DNA of 64,000 nt from Gammaproteobacteria bacterium (lineage in GTDB: Bacteria; Pseudomonadota; Gammaproteobacteria; Burkholderiales; Rhodocyclaceae): assembly GCA_018828385.1 (NCBI GenBank), contig JAHJVE010000020.1, positions 186,001 through 250,000 of the forward strand. Direction: 5' to 3'. Every line of letters begins with the position of its first letter. Position 1 is the first letter of the stretch. The notes under the pieces are model-generated. The model made no database searches and was not told the DNA's origin. It saw only the letters and a list, made by a program, of their open reading frames with translations. Shown in pieces: positions 8,437-18,663 of this stretch. A program made the position numbers and the translations under genes.

Positions 8437-10524
8437 CTAGGCTGAGCGCATGACCGCGCCCTCCAGCCAGACTTCGAATGGTTCGCTGGGGGCGACGGCT
8501 TTGCCCTCGGCAAAGTCGATACCTAGGCTGCGTAGTTGTTCCAGGTTGTCGAGATCGTCAACGCCGTCGGCGATCGTATGGATTTCCTGATCGGCGGTGA
8601 TTTCCTGAACGGCGCGCAAGAGTGCGGTCGACGCACGATTTCCGCCCAGTTCGCGGGTCAGACTGCGGCTCAGTTTGACGTAGCTAGGCGTGATGCTGCG
8701 CAAGTGGGTGAATGAAGACAGTCCGCCACCAAAATCGTCCAGTCCGACCTGACAGCCGAGTGCTCGTATCTGGCGGGAAAATTCCATGGCCTGACTGGTC
8801 AGGAGGGTCAGGGTGTCTTCCGAAAAAACGAAGCACAGACGGTTTCCGGACAGATTTCTACTACTCAGGCTGCGCGTGATGTAATCGATCGTTTCCACGG
8901 CACCTACTGAGGCACGGGAGAGGGGGATAATGCAATGCAACATCCTTTTTTGATTCCTGGCCCGTGCCAGCGCGGCTACGGCGGTATCGATGAGGCGTTG
9001 GTCGATGGCCGGGGCGAGGTCGTAACGTTCGGCAGCATCGCTCAGCGCCGATAGCGTCACTGGCGGCTGGCCGGGTTCGTTGAGGCGGGCGGTCAGTTCG
9101 ACGAGATGGTTTCCCGACGGGTGTTGCAGCGCGCGTAGCGGCAAGGCTTCGATCAGAAGCCGGTCTTCAGCCAGGGCGTTGGCGATGCGGCTGGCCCAGT
9201 TGCTGGTTTCCTGACGACGGTCGGGGTTGAGCTGCGTTTCCTGTTCGCAGACGCGGTTGCGGCCGCTTTCCTTGGCGCGATGGCAGGCTGCATCGCCGGT
9301 TGCGAGGATTTCGTTGATGTTGCGGACCTTGCGAGTGACCGTGGTCAGGCCGACGCTGGCCCCGATAGCGAAGACCTTGTCCTGCCAGATAAAGCGATAG
9401 GCGGCAGCGAGGCCGCAGATGTCTTCGGCGACCTGATTGGCCCGTGGGCCGCTGCAGTTGGCCAGTATGATGCTGAATTCGTCGCCACCCAGGCGGGCCA
9501 GAGTGTCATCTTCGCGCAGGCGCCCTTGAAAGAGCAGGGCCATCTGGCGGAGCAGTTCGTCTCCGGCCAAGTAGCCGCAGTTGTCGTTGACCTGTTTGAA
9601 ACGGTCGAGGTCGAGGAAGAGCACGGCGAATTCTTCGCCGCCGGCTTGAACGCTGGCCAGCGCTTTCTCGAGTCGATGTTCGAATTCGCGGCGGTTGAGC
9701 AGGCCGGTCAGGGCGTCGTGCCGGGCCTGGAAGGCGAGTTGGGCTGTTGCTTCCTCGATGCGGGCCTGCATCGAAAAATGCACTTCCTCGATGTGTGCAG
9801 CCATTTCGTTGAAACCGTTTTCGAGGATGCCGATTTCACCGCTGGTTGTGGCGGGAACCCGGGCGTCCAGGCGCCCCGATGACATGTGGTGTATGGCCTG
9901 GACCAGGCGCATGACCGGCCGGGCGAGGTTGTCGGCCATGGCAATGGCGAGGGCAGCCAGAATGAGCAGGCCGAAGAGCACGATCATGAGTCCGCGCTGC
10001 AGCAATTCACGTTGCCGGTTGGCCAGTTCGCTCTTGTCGAACTCGACGAAAACGTGGCCGATGACTTCTGGCGGGAGGACTTTGCTGCTGATGCCGGGTT
10101 CGAATAACACGTCGGTTTCGCTGATCGAGCGTTTGACCGGGGCGCCGAAGGCGATCCAGTATTCGGTTTCGCCAACGATTGCGGGTTCGCTCAGGGCGCG
10201 CTGAAGGTCTTCGGCGGCCAAGGAGACCCGGCCGCTGACCGCGATGGTGCGGCCTTTCTGGTTGACGATGACGGTGGCCTTGACGCCGGATTCCTGAACC
10301 GTTGCCTGGGCCAAGGCGTGCAGGCTTTCGAGTTGCCCGGCGATGATGCCGTATTCGCTGACCGGGGCCAGGTAGCGAACGGTGGATAAGCCCTTGGCGC
10401 GGAGTTCGCCTTCCAGGGTTCGGATGCCGCTGTAAGTGAAATAGCCGACCAGAACGATGGCGATCAGCGTGCTGGGCAGCAGCGTGAGGAGTAGCAGACG
10501 GTGGCGGAGGGTGAGGTGGTTCAT
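8437..10524 (-). CDS. GGDEF protein with HAMP and degenerate EAL domain
   Basis: A 695-residue membrane signalling protein. It has a transmembrane helix near residues 8-28, a periplasmic region to about 175, a second helix, a HAMP linker (RPVMRLVQAIHHMSSGRLDAR), a GGDEF domain (HDALTGLLNRREFEHRL, RLGGDEFSIILAN) and an EAL-type domain. The GGDEF motif is intact, so diguanylate cyclase activity is plausible. The EAL domain looks inactive: the EAL-loop position reads LVELTARL, the DDFG site is followed by GG rather than TG, and the late AEGVE motif reads ADGVD. It overlaps the upstream ABC-binding-protein gene by four bases, so the two probably act as a sensor pair. Confidence 0.88.
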   Translation of the reverse strand: MNHLTLRHRLLLLTLLPSTLIAIVLVGYFTYSGIRTLEGELRAKGLSTVRYLAPVSEYGIIAGQLESLHALAQATVQESGVKATVIVNQKGRTIAVSGRVSLAAEDLQRALSEPAIVGETEYWIAFGAPVKRSISETDVLFEPGISSKVLPPEVIGHVFVEFDKSELANRQRELLQRGLMIVLFGLLILAALAIAMADNLARPVMRLVQAIHHMSSGRLDARVPATTSGEIGILENGFNEMAAHIEEVHFSMQARIEEATAQLAFQARHDALTGLLNRREFEHRLEKALASVQAGGEEFAVLFLDLDRFKQVNDNCGYLAGDELLRQMALLFQGRLREDDTLARLGGDEFSIILANCSGPRANQVAEDICGLAAAYRFIWQDKVFAIGASVGLTTVTRKVRNINEILATGDAACHRAKESGRNRVCEQETQLNPDRRQETSNWASRIANALAEDRLLIEALPLRALQHPSGNHLVELTARLNEPGQPPVTLSALSDAAERYDLAPAIDQRLIDTAVAALARARNQKRMLHCIIPLSRASVGAVETIDYITRSLSSRNLSGNRLCFVFSEDTLTLLTSQAMEFSRQIRALGCQVGLDDFGGGLSSFTHLRSITPSYVKLSRSLTRELGGNRASTALLRAVQEITADQEIHTIADGVDDLDNLEQLRSLGIDFAEGKAVAPSEPFEVWLEGAVMRSA

Positions 10525-11432
10525 GGGGCCTCCCTGTCTGCACCCATGGCCCGCCGGATGGCGGCTTCGTCGGGAAGGTTGAGGCCCAGTGAGAGGGCGA
10601 CATTGCTGTTGATGGCGATGGCGAAATGGCTTGGCCCGACGGGGGCGGCGAGATTGATTCCGTTGGCGACGATAAGCTCTGCTGTCTGGCGGGCTATTTG
10701 AACCGGGGTGCTGTGCAAGGCGGCGAGTGCGCCGGCATTGACGAAGGCGGGGGAGTAGCCGATGACAGGCCGCTGGTACCGAAAGGCGGTGATGAGGATG
10801 GGCTTGATGTTGTTGCGTTGGTAAATCCGGCTGTCAGGAATGGCTAGCAGAACATTGACTCGGCTGAGCAACGCGTTGAGCGCCGGGAGCAATAAATTTT
10901 TACTGTCGCTCTCTTCGTTGTCGAGTGTCAGACCGGCATTGCTCAAGGCATGACGGTAGGGGCCGGCGGCACTTTTTGTCTCGCTGCTGACGAGCATGCC
11001 GACGCGTTTCTGGCCGGGGAGCAGCAGGTTGATGAATGCCGCCTGACGGGCCGGGGGTTGATCGAGATAGATGGCCGTGATGCGACCAGGCCGGCGGGAT
11101 TCGGCGAGTATTTTTTCGTAGCTTTGCCGGGGCAGGAGGGTCGCGATGATCGGCGGGTTGTCGCTCCGGCCCAGCGTCTTGCGCAAGGCTTCGCTGCCGA
11201 CCGTGACAACTAGGTCGGATTTTCCGGCGGGCACTGGCAGCGCGTCGGCCGCATGGCTGGCCACAATGGTCCAGCTTGAGCCGGTCAGTGCTGTTTCCAG
11301 GTGTCCGGCGTACTCCTCATAGACGCCTTCGCTCTCGCTGAGAACGAGCGCAATGCTGCCTCCCCAGGCTAGCGGTGCCAAGGAAAACAGGGAGATGAGT
11401 GCAAACAGGGCGTGCCGCAGCATTGTCTGCAT
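10521..11432 (-). CDS. ABC transporter substrate-binding-like periplasmic protein
   Basis: A 303-residue protein with an N-terminal signal peptide (HALFALISLFSLAPLAWG) and two Rossmann-like lobes of the PF04392 ABC_sub_bind type: VVTVGSEALRKTLG, PIIATLLPRQSYEKIL, KRVGMLVSSETKSAAG, NVLLAIPDSRIYQRNNIK and RPVIGYSPAFVNAGALAAL. No permease or ATPase gene is adjacent. Instead it overlaps the GGDEF gene by four bases, so it may act as a ligand-binding sensor for that cyclase rather than in transport. The ligand is unknown. Confidence 0.8.
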   Translation of the reverse strand: MQTMLRHALFALISLFSLAPLAWGGSIALVLSESEGVYEEYAGHLETALTGSSWTIVASHAADALPVPAGKSDLVVTVGSEALRKTLGRSDNPPIIATLLPRQSYEKILAESRRPGRITAIYLDQPPARQAAFINLLLPGQKRVGMLVSSETKSAAGPYRHALSNAGLTLDNEESDSKNLLLPALNALLSRVNVLLAIPDSRIYQRNNIKPILITAFRYQRPVIGYSPAFVNAGALAALHSTPVQIARQTAELIVANGINLAAPVGPSHFAIAINSNVALSLGLNLPDEAAIRRAMGADREAP

Positions 11433-11476
11433 ATTGCCTTAGCGACTATGCCATGGCAATTGTGGTTTTATACAAT

Positions 11477-12070
11477 TCAGTGATTTTTGATGAAATTTTT
11501 CATCTGTTCCGTGATGTCTTTCACGGGAGTCGCAAAGGCGAATTTTTTGACGAAGCTGCCGTCGGGGCCGAGCAGGATCAAGCCGGCCGAGTGATCGACC
11601 GCATAGCGATCCGCCGGGGTGCCGGGTTCGCGCACCTTGGCGTAGCGAATCTTGAAGTTGTCCGCCGCGTGGCGGACCAGGGATGGCGAAGCGGTCAGAC
11701 CGAGGATGCGGGGGTCGAAGAACTCGGTGTAGGTTTTGAGGATCTTGCCGGTGTCGCGTTCCGGGTCGACCGAAATGAAGATGGCTTGAACGTGGCTGGC
11801 CTCGTCGCTCAGTTGCTTGAGGATTTCAGCCATTTCGACCAGGGTGGTCGGGCAGATATCGGGGCAGTAGGTGTAGCCGAAGGAAATGAGCTGGAAGCGG
11901 CCGCGGAAGTCTTCGCTGGTGATCGAGCGGCCGTTCGGGTCTTGCAGCAGGTAGCGCGGGTTGATGCCGGAGCCGTTTGCTTCGGTGAGCAGTTCGAGGC
12001 CCTGGGTGGCCTGGGCGAACAGCGGGCCAGCGCCGAGAAATAGAAGCAGAGCGGCGACAAGGCGGATCAT
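11477..12070 (-). CDS. SCO1/SenC-family copper chaperone
   Basis: A 197-residue exported protein with a signal peptide (LVAALLLFLGAGPLFAQ) and a thioredoxin-fold domain. The copper ligands CPDICPTTL and the downstream His in VDHSAGLILLGPDG are present. SCO proteins load copper into the CuA centre of cytochrome c oxidase or act as periplasmic thiol reductases. The upstream gene, overlapping by four bases, encodes a small exported protein that is probably cotranscribed. No oxidase genes are in the window. Confidence 0.9.
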   Translation of the reverse strand: MIRLVAALLLFLGAGPLFAQATQGLELLTEANGSGINPRYLLQDPNGRSITSEDFRGRFQLISFGYTYCPDICPTTLVEMAEILKQLSDEASHVQAIFISVDPERDTGKILKTYTEFFDPRILGLTASPSLVRHAADNFKIRYAKVREPGTPADRYAVDHSAGLILLGPDGSFVKKFAFATPVKDITEQMKNFIKNH

Positions 12071-12402
12071 TTGGGCTGGGCAAAACTCGCTTGCAGGCGT
12101 TTTTCGGCGGCGGCCATGTCGCTGGCGAGCGATGCCGGGTCCGGGCAGGCGGCGCCTTTGCCTTGTTCGAGGTAGGCGGCGTTGGTGGCGCTTTCGAAGG
12201 CTTCGCCGTAGGCGCGGGTCTTGGGCGCGGTGGTGATGATGGCGTTGCGGGCGCGGCTGACCAGGGCGGGTTGCTGGCAGGCGAGGGCGATGCCGTTGAG
12301 GCGGCCGAGGGTTTCGACGGCGGCGGCGCCTTCATCGGCGGCCAGTGCGGTGTTGGCGACGGCACACAGGGTCAGGGCGAGCAGTGGGGCAAAGATCTTC
12401 AT
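12067..12402 (-). CDS. Small exported protein of unknown function
   Basis: A 111-residue protein with a signal peptide (MKIFAPLLALTLCAVANTAL, then A) and a mature part of about 90 residues, mostly helical, with two Cys (ACQQPAL and ACPDPASL) that could form a disulfide or bind metal. I do not recognise the family. Its stop overlaps the SCO1-like start by four bases, so a supporting role in copper or redox handling is possible but unproven. Confidence 0.7.
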   Translation of the reverse strand: MKIFAPLLALTLCAVANTALAADEGAAAVETLGRLNGIALACQQPALVSRARNAIITTAPKTRAYGEAFESATNAAYLEQGKGAACPDPASLASDMAAAEKRLQASFAQPK

Positions 12403-12459
12403 GGCGCGAATCCTCTGGATTGAAGGACGATTATAGGGAAGGCGCCGGGGCAGACCTTT

Positions 12460-13251
12460 TCACAGATCAAAAATGGCGAGTAATTGTGGCAGGCCTTCGC
12501 TGATCGCCACCGGGCCGGGGGTCAGGATGATGGCCGATTTGATTTCATGCATGTTTTTCCGGTTGACCGCGGGAATGGCATCCCAGCCCGGCCGCGCGGC
12601 GACGCGTTCGGGGCGGAAGTGCTTGCCGCACCAGGAGCCGATGATGATGTCCGGGGCGCCGGCGATGACTTCTTCCGACGTCGGCCGGCGGTCCTTGGCG
12701 AGTGGTGAGCGGGCCTGCTCGGCGAAGATGTCTTCGCCGCCGGCGATTTCGATGAGTTCGGAGGCCCAGCGGATGCCGCTGATCAGCGGTTCGTCCCATT
12801 CCTCGAAATAGACGCGCGGTTTCTTGCCGGTTTTGGCGAAACGTTCAGCGGCGATGGCGCGGGCTTTTTCAATTTCGGCCTCCAGCCCGGCGACGATGTC
12901 GAGCGCCTTGGCTTCGGCGCCGACCAGCCGACCGAGCGTTTCGATCATGCCGAGGATGTCCTCGACGCTGCGCGTGTTGAAGGCGTAAACCGGCACGCCG
13001 GCCTTGATCAGGTCGCGCGAAATCTCGCTTTGCAGGTCGGAGAAGGTCAGCACGAGGTCGGGCTGAACGGCCAATATTTTCTCGATGTCGCCGCTCGTGA
13101 AGGCGAAGACCTTCGGTTTTTCCTTGCGCGCTTCGGGCGGGCGTACGGTGTAGCCGGAAATGCCGACGATCCGATCCTGTTCGCCGAGGGCGTAGAGCAC
13201 TTCGACGGTTTCGGTGGTCAGGCAGACGATGCGTTGCGGCGTGCGGCTCAT
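12460..13251 (-). CDS. Cobalamin-type periplasmic-binding-fold protein without signal peptide
   Basis: The open frame extends upstream to 13833, but the ATG at 13249-13251 overlaps the btuF stop by four bases and begins MSRTPQRIVCLTTETVEVLY, so 263 residues. It has the BtuF/FhuD fold: IEKILAVQPDLVLTFSDLQ, VEDILGMIETLGRLVG, RVYFEEWDEPLISGI and APDIIIGSWCGKHF. No export signal is visible, unlike the neighbouring btuF. Members of this group are often annotated as cobalamin-binding proteins. A copy of the dispersed 37-bp element covers about residues 227-237 (AVNRKNMHEIK). It may be cytoplasmic or have a mispredicted start. Confidence 0.82.
   Translation of the reverse strand: MSRTPQRIVCLTTETVEVLYALGEQDRIVGISGYTVRPPEARKEKPKVFAFTSGDIEKILAVQPDLVLTFSDLQSEISRDLIKAGVPVYAFNTRSVEDILGMIETLGRLVGAEAKALDIVAGLEAEIEKARAIAAERFAKTGKKPRVYFEEWDEPLISGIRWASELIEIAGGEDIFAEQARSPLAKDRRPTSEEVIAGAPDIIIGSWCGKHFRPERVAARPGWDAIPAVNRKNMHEIKSAIILTPGPVAISEGLPQLLAIFDL
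12540..12573 (-). repeat. Dispersed 37-bp element, copy 1
   Basis: Minus orientation, inside the second btuF-like gene in the sense direction. The core CGGTCAACCGG and first A tract are intact. The right half is partly degenerate but ends in ATGAAATC. Confidence 0.75.
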
Positions 13252-14138
13252 TTGGCTGGCCTCCGGCTGCGCGCGACATCGAGATGGGCGCACAGCTTTT
13301 CGGTGCCGTCGAGGATGCGCGGCGTGTGGCGTTGCATGATGTCGGGGTTGATGTGGAACAGGTTGTCGCGTTTGACGGCGGTCATCCGTGCCCATTTGTC
13401 CCAGTCGTGCAGCCATTCCGGCCTGGCGTCGCCCATGCCGGTGGCGATGATGGCTTCCGGGTCGGCTTCGAGCACGGCCTCGACGGTGACGTTGGGGGCC
13501 ATTCGCTGAATGTGGCCGAAGATGTTTTCGCCGCCGCAGATCTTGATGGCGTCGCTGATGATCTGCGGGCCGCCGACGGTGAGCAGCGGCGTTTTCCAGA
13601 TCTGGTAGAAGACGCGCACTTTCGGCTTGCTGGCGTTGGCCATTCGGATGGCGTCGAGACGCTGGCGGAAACGCTCGGCCGTGGCATTGGCGGTAGCGCC
13701 GGTGCCGGCCAGTTGGCCGAGGCGTTCGATCTGGTTGGCGATGTTGTCGATGGTGTTCGGCTGCGAAACATAGACCGTCAGGCCGAGCGCCCTGAGTTTG
13801 TCTACCTGCGTCATGTTGTTGCCGCTTTCCCAAGCCAGCACGAGATCGGGCTTGAGGGCGGCGACGGCTTCGAGATCGATGCGCGAATAGCCGCCGACGC
13901 GCGGCACCTTCTTGGCTTCCGGCGGGTAGTCGCTGTAATCGACGGTGCCCACCAGATTGTCGCCGGCGCCCGCCGCGTAGAGACTTTCAGCGGCGTGCGG
14001 GGCGAGGGTGACGATGCGTCTGGCCGGCGCCTTGAGGCGGACTTCCTGGCCGGTGTCGTCCTTGACGACGAGATCGGCGTGGGCGGCGGTGGAAACGAGG
14101 ATTGCTACGGTCAACCGGAAAAAAAGACCAAATTTCAA
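13248..14138 (-). CDS. btuF: Vitamin B12 ABC transporter substrate-binding protein
   Basis: A 296-residue periplasmic binding protein of the BtuF family with signal peptide MKFGLFFRLTVAILVSTAAH. Motifs include RRIVTLAPHAAESLYAAGAG, VGGYSRIDLEAVAALKPDLV, VRVFYQIWKTPLLTVGG and VEAVLEADPEAIIATGMG. It starts at a TTG (14138) preceded by GGAGAAA and overlaps the cobD stop by four bases. The start codon and signal-peptide N-region lie within a copy of the dispersed 37-bp element read antisense. It belongs to the bluB-cbiB-cobD operon behind a cobalamin riboswitch. No BtuC or BtuD gene is in the window. Confidence 0.88.
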   Translation of the reverse strand: MKFGLFFRLTVAILVSTAAHADLVVKDDTGQEVRLKAPARRIVTLAPHAAESLYAAGAGDNLVGTVDYSDYPPEAKKVPRVGGYSRIDLEAVAALKPDLVLAWESGNNMTQVDKLRALGLTVYVSQPNTIDNIANQIERLGQLAGTGATANATAERFRQRLDAIRMANASKPKVRVFYQIWKTPLLTVGGPQIISDAIKICGGENIFGHIQRMAPNVTVEAVLEADPEAIIATGMGDARPEWLHDWDKWARMTAVKRDNLFHINPDIMQRHTPRILDGTEKLCAHLDVARSRRPAK

Positions 14139-14140
14139 AT
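14104..14140 (+). repeat. Dispersed 37-bp element, copy 2
   Basis: Plus orientation across the cobD stop and btuF start. It begins GCTACGGTCAACCGG, then seven As, then GACCAAATTTCAAAT. Read on the opposite strand it encodes the start of the BtuF signal peptide (KFGLFFRLTVAI). Confidence 0.95.
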
Positions 14141-15119
14141 GTTTCTCCAGGCGGAAAGGGCGTCGCTCAGGCGCTGCCAGCCCGCTTCGTCGCCGGGCAG
14201 GCCGAAGCGGAGCAGCGGTTGCTGGTCGTAATGGCGGGTCAGGATACCTTGGCGGGCCAGGGCTTCATGCAGCTCGGCCGAACGGGCGCTGGTCAGCGTG
14301 GCGAACAGGGCCGTCGATTTGACCTCACCGAGCGGCGCCAGCAGTTGGTGCAGACGTTCGCCGGCGGCGATCAGGCGGGGCCGGGCAGCGCCTTGCCAGG
14401 CGCTGTCCTGCAGCGCCAGCCGGGTCACTTCGCGGGCCGGGCCGCTGACTGTCCACGGCCCCATCGCCTCGTTCATGCGGTTCAGGATGTCGGGCGCGGC
14501 GAAGATGAAACCGACGCGCGCCCCGGCCAGCCCGAAGAACTTGCCGATCGAACGCAGCACGATCAGGTTGGGTGCTTCCTCGGTGCCGGCCAACGGCGTC
14601 AGGCTGTCCTCCGGCGTCGGGTCCATGAAGGCTTCGTCGATGATCAGCCAGCCGCCACGCTTCTTGAGCTGATGGGCGGCGTCGATGGCAATGTCGCGCG
14701 GATGGCGGTCGGCCGTCGGGTTGTTCGGATTGCAGAGCAGGACGTAAGGCGTCGCCGTGGCCAGCGCCCGTGGCAGCATGGCGTTCTGCAGGAAACGCAT
14801 CTTGTGGCCGGCCCGTTGCCAGGCCTGCGGATGCTCGGAGTAGATCGGCGAAATGCAGGCGACGACGGCGCGCGGCAACAGGGCCGGCAGCCAGTGGATG
14901 GCGGCTTGCGAGCCGGCGACCGGCAGCAGGTTGGTGTTGCCGTAGTAAGCCGCAGCAGCCGCTTCCAGCCCGTCGTTTTCTTCCGGCAGGCGATGCCAGG
15001 CTGCGGCCGACAGCTCGGGTACCGGCCAGCCTTCCGGGTTGATGCCGGTCGACAGATCCAGCCAGTTTTCCAGCGGGATGTTGTAGTGCACCGCGGCTTT
15101 GCGCAGGCCGCCACCGTGT

Positions 15120-15139
<20 letters not shown>
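14135..15139 (-). CDS. cobD: Threonine-phosphate decarboxylase (CobD/CobC type)
   Basis: A 334-residue PLP-dependent class I/II aminotransferase-fold enzyme making (R)-1-amino-2-propanol phosphate, the nucleotide-loop linker of cobalamin. Landmarks: LEHGGGLRKAA at the start, NWLDLSTGINPEGWP, LLCNPNNPTADRH, IIDEAFMD and the PLP-lysine segment RSIGKFFGLAGARVGF. It overlaps the end of cbiB and the start of btuF. An internal ATG at 15127 (MLEHGGG) is an equally good start. Operon context confirms the cobalamin role over other aminotransferases. Confidence 0.9.
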
Positions 15140-16834
<1,695 letters not shown>

Positions 16835-16837
16835 TCA

Positions 16838-16976
16838 TCTCCCGGCCGGTCTTCTGACTTGGACTCAACCGAACGATGCGCCTTCCCGGTCGAAACCAGT
16901 GGCAACTGCATCGCTCGTCCTCCTCACAGCGTTGGGCACGTGGCGGAGTCACACCGCCTTCCCGATTCTCCCCTTC
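16838..16976 (-). promoter_or_regulatory. Cobalamin riboswitch (bluB operon)
   Basis: The minus strand reads GGGAAGGCGGTGTGACTCCG, then CCACGTGCCCAACGCTGTGA, CAGTTGCCACTGG (the B12 box), GACCGGGAAGGCGC and AAGTCAGAAGACCGGCCGGG. These are the ordered conserved blocks of the AdoCbl riboswitch. It precedes bluB-cbiB-cobD-btuF and should repress them when coenzyme B12 is plentiful. An intrinsic terminator follows immediately. Confidence 0.92.
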
Positions 16977-17081
16977 GATTTCTCTCACAGCCAACGCCTG
17001 ACTTTGTCGACTGCGCCTTGCCGTGCTGGTAGCACTGTCTGCGGCTTGTCTTCGCGTCAGGCATTGCCTGTGAGAGAAATC
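16977..17081. repeat. Long inverted repeat between bluB riboswitch and cobQ
   Basis: Two 26-base arms, 16977-17002 and 17056-17081, are reverse complements with about two mismatches (outer parts GATTTCTCTCACAG and CTGTGAGAGAAATC). The 53-base loop contains a smaller GTGCTGGTAGCAC hairpin. It lies 5' of the riboswitch core on the bluB side and upstream of cobQ on the other side. It could be a leader hairpin or a double operator. Confidence 0.85.
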
Positions 17082-17173
17082 ACTTTCCGGGGCACCTGGA
17101 GATACCTCCCGAAACCAAATTCGGGAGCGCCGATGGTGCCATAATTACGCCCTTTTTACACCCCGGATCCGCC

Positions 17174-18649
17174 ATGCCCTGTGTTTCCCTGATGGTCCAA
17201 GGCACCACCTCCGACGCCGGCAAGACGACGCTGGTCGCTGCCTTGTGCCGCATCCTGCAGCGTCGTGGCGTGCATGTCGCGCCGTTCAAGCCGCAGAACA
17301 TGGCGCTCAATTCGGCGGTGACGGTCGATGGCGGCGAGATCGGGCGGGCGCAGGCGTTGCAAGCGTTGGCTTGTGGGCTGGAACCGCATACCGATTTCAA
17401 TCCGGTTCTGCTCAAGCCGACGACCGACAAGAAGGCGCAAGTCATCATTCATGGCAAGGTGGCGTTCGACCTCGATGCCAAGGCGTATCACGAGTACAAG
17501 CCGCGGGCGATGGGGGCGGTGCTCGAATCGTGGGCGCGGCTGACGGCGGCTTACGAATGCGTGGTGGTCGAGGGGGCCGGGTCGCCGGCCGAGATCAATT
17601 TGCGCGAGCGCGATATCGCCAACATGGGTTTCGCCGAAGCCGTCGATTGCCCGGTGATCATCGTTGCCGACATCGACCGGGGTGGGGTTTTTGCCCATCT
17701 CGTCGGCACCTTGGAACTGCTCTCGCCGACCGAGCAGGCGCGGGTCAAGGGTTTCGTCATTAACCGTTTTCGCGGCGATATCGCGTTGCTCGAATCCGGC
17801 CTGACCTGGCTCGAAGCGCGCACCGGCAAGCCGGTTCTCGGCGTTCTGCCGTATTTGCACGGCCTGATGCTCGATGCCGAGGATGCCATTGCGACTGCTA
17901 CGGTCGACCGGAAAAAAACGCCAAAATTGAAAGTCATCGCCCCGGCTTACCCGCGTGTTTCCAACCACAACGACCTCGACCCGCTGCGCCTGCACCCGGA
18001 AGTCGATTTCCGTTGGATAGGCCCGGGTGAAACGCCGCCGGCGGCCGATCTGATCGTGCTGCCCGGCTCCAAGGCGGTGCGTGCGGATATCGACTGGCTG
18101 CGCGAGAAGGGCTGGGCGACGGCGATTCAGAAACACCTGCGCTACGGCGGCAAGGTGGTCGGCCTGTGCGGCGGCTACCAGATGCTGGGCCGATTGATCC
18201 ACGATCCGCAGGGCCTCGAAGGCCAGCCGGGCAGTACGCCGGGGCTGGGCGTGCTCGATGTGGAAACGACGCTCGAAGCCGAGAAGCAGCTACGAAATGT
18301 GAGTGGTCACTTGTCGTTGCCGGGCCAGCCGGCGATGACCGGTTACGAAATTCACCTCGGTGTGACGCGCGGGGCAGGACTCGTGCAAAGCGCCGTCGAG
18401 TTGGCCGACGGCGTCAGCGACGGCGCCATTTCTGCTGACAATCAGGTTTTCGCGACTTATTGCCACGGTGTCTTCGATCACCCCGAAGCCTTGACCGCGC
18501 TGCTCACCTGGGCCGGCATGACGGAAACCGAGCCGGTCGATTTCGCCGCCCGGCGCGAGGCCGATCTCGACCGTCTGGCCGATTCGGTCGAGGCGGCGCT
18601 TGACTGGGCAAAGATGGCTGCCCTGCTGCCGAGCCAGGCCGGCGGCTAG
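17174..18649 (+). CDS. cobQ: Cobyric acid synthase
   Basis: A 491-residue glutamine-dependent amidase that amidates side chains b, d, e and g of the corrin ring. The N-terminal ATP-binding domain starts [20 protein letters not shown] and carries the family run [20 protein letters not shown]. The C-terminal glutamine amidotransferase domain has the nucleophile in [17 protein letters not shown] and the His in [13 protein letters not shown]. Length is normal. A copy of the dispersed element covers about residues 242-253 ([12 protein letters not shown]), between the two domains. Divergent from the bluB operon. Confidence 0.95.
   Translation: MPCVSLMVQGTTSDAGKTTLVAALCRILQRRGVHVAPFKPQNMALNSAVTVDGGEIGRAQALQALACGLEPHTDFNPVLLKPTTDKKAQVIIHGKVAFDLDAKAYHEYKPRAMGAVLESWARLTAAYECVVVEGAGSPAEINLRERDIANMGFAEAVDCPVIIVADIDRGGVFAHLVGTLELLSPTEQARVKGFVINRFRGDIALLESGLTWLEARTGKPVLGVLPYLHGLMLDAEDAIATATVDRKKTPKLKVIAPAYPRVSNHNDLDPLRLHPEVDFRWIGPGETPPAADLIVLPGSKAVRADIDWLREKGWATAIQKHLRYGGKVVGLCGGYQMLGRLIHDPQGLEGQPGSTPGLGVLDVETTLEAEKQLRNVSGHLSLPGQPAMTGYEIHLGVTRGAGLVQSAVELADGVSDGAISADNQVFATYCHGVFDHPEALTALLTWAGMTETEPVDFAARREADLDRLADSVEAALDWAKMAALLPSQAGG
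17897..17933 (+). repeat. Dispersed 37-bp element, copy 4
   Basis: Plus orientation, sense within cobQ: GCTACGGTCGACCGGAAA, then CGCCAAAATTGAAAG. The core is the fully palindromic variant CGGTCGACCG. Confidence 0.95.
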
Positions 18650-18663
18650 CCCGGGTTCGCCGT

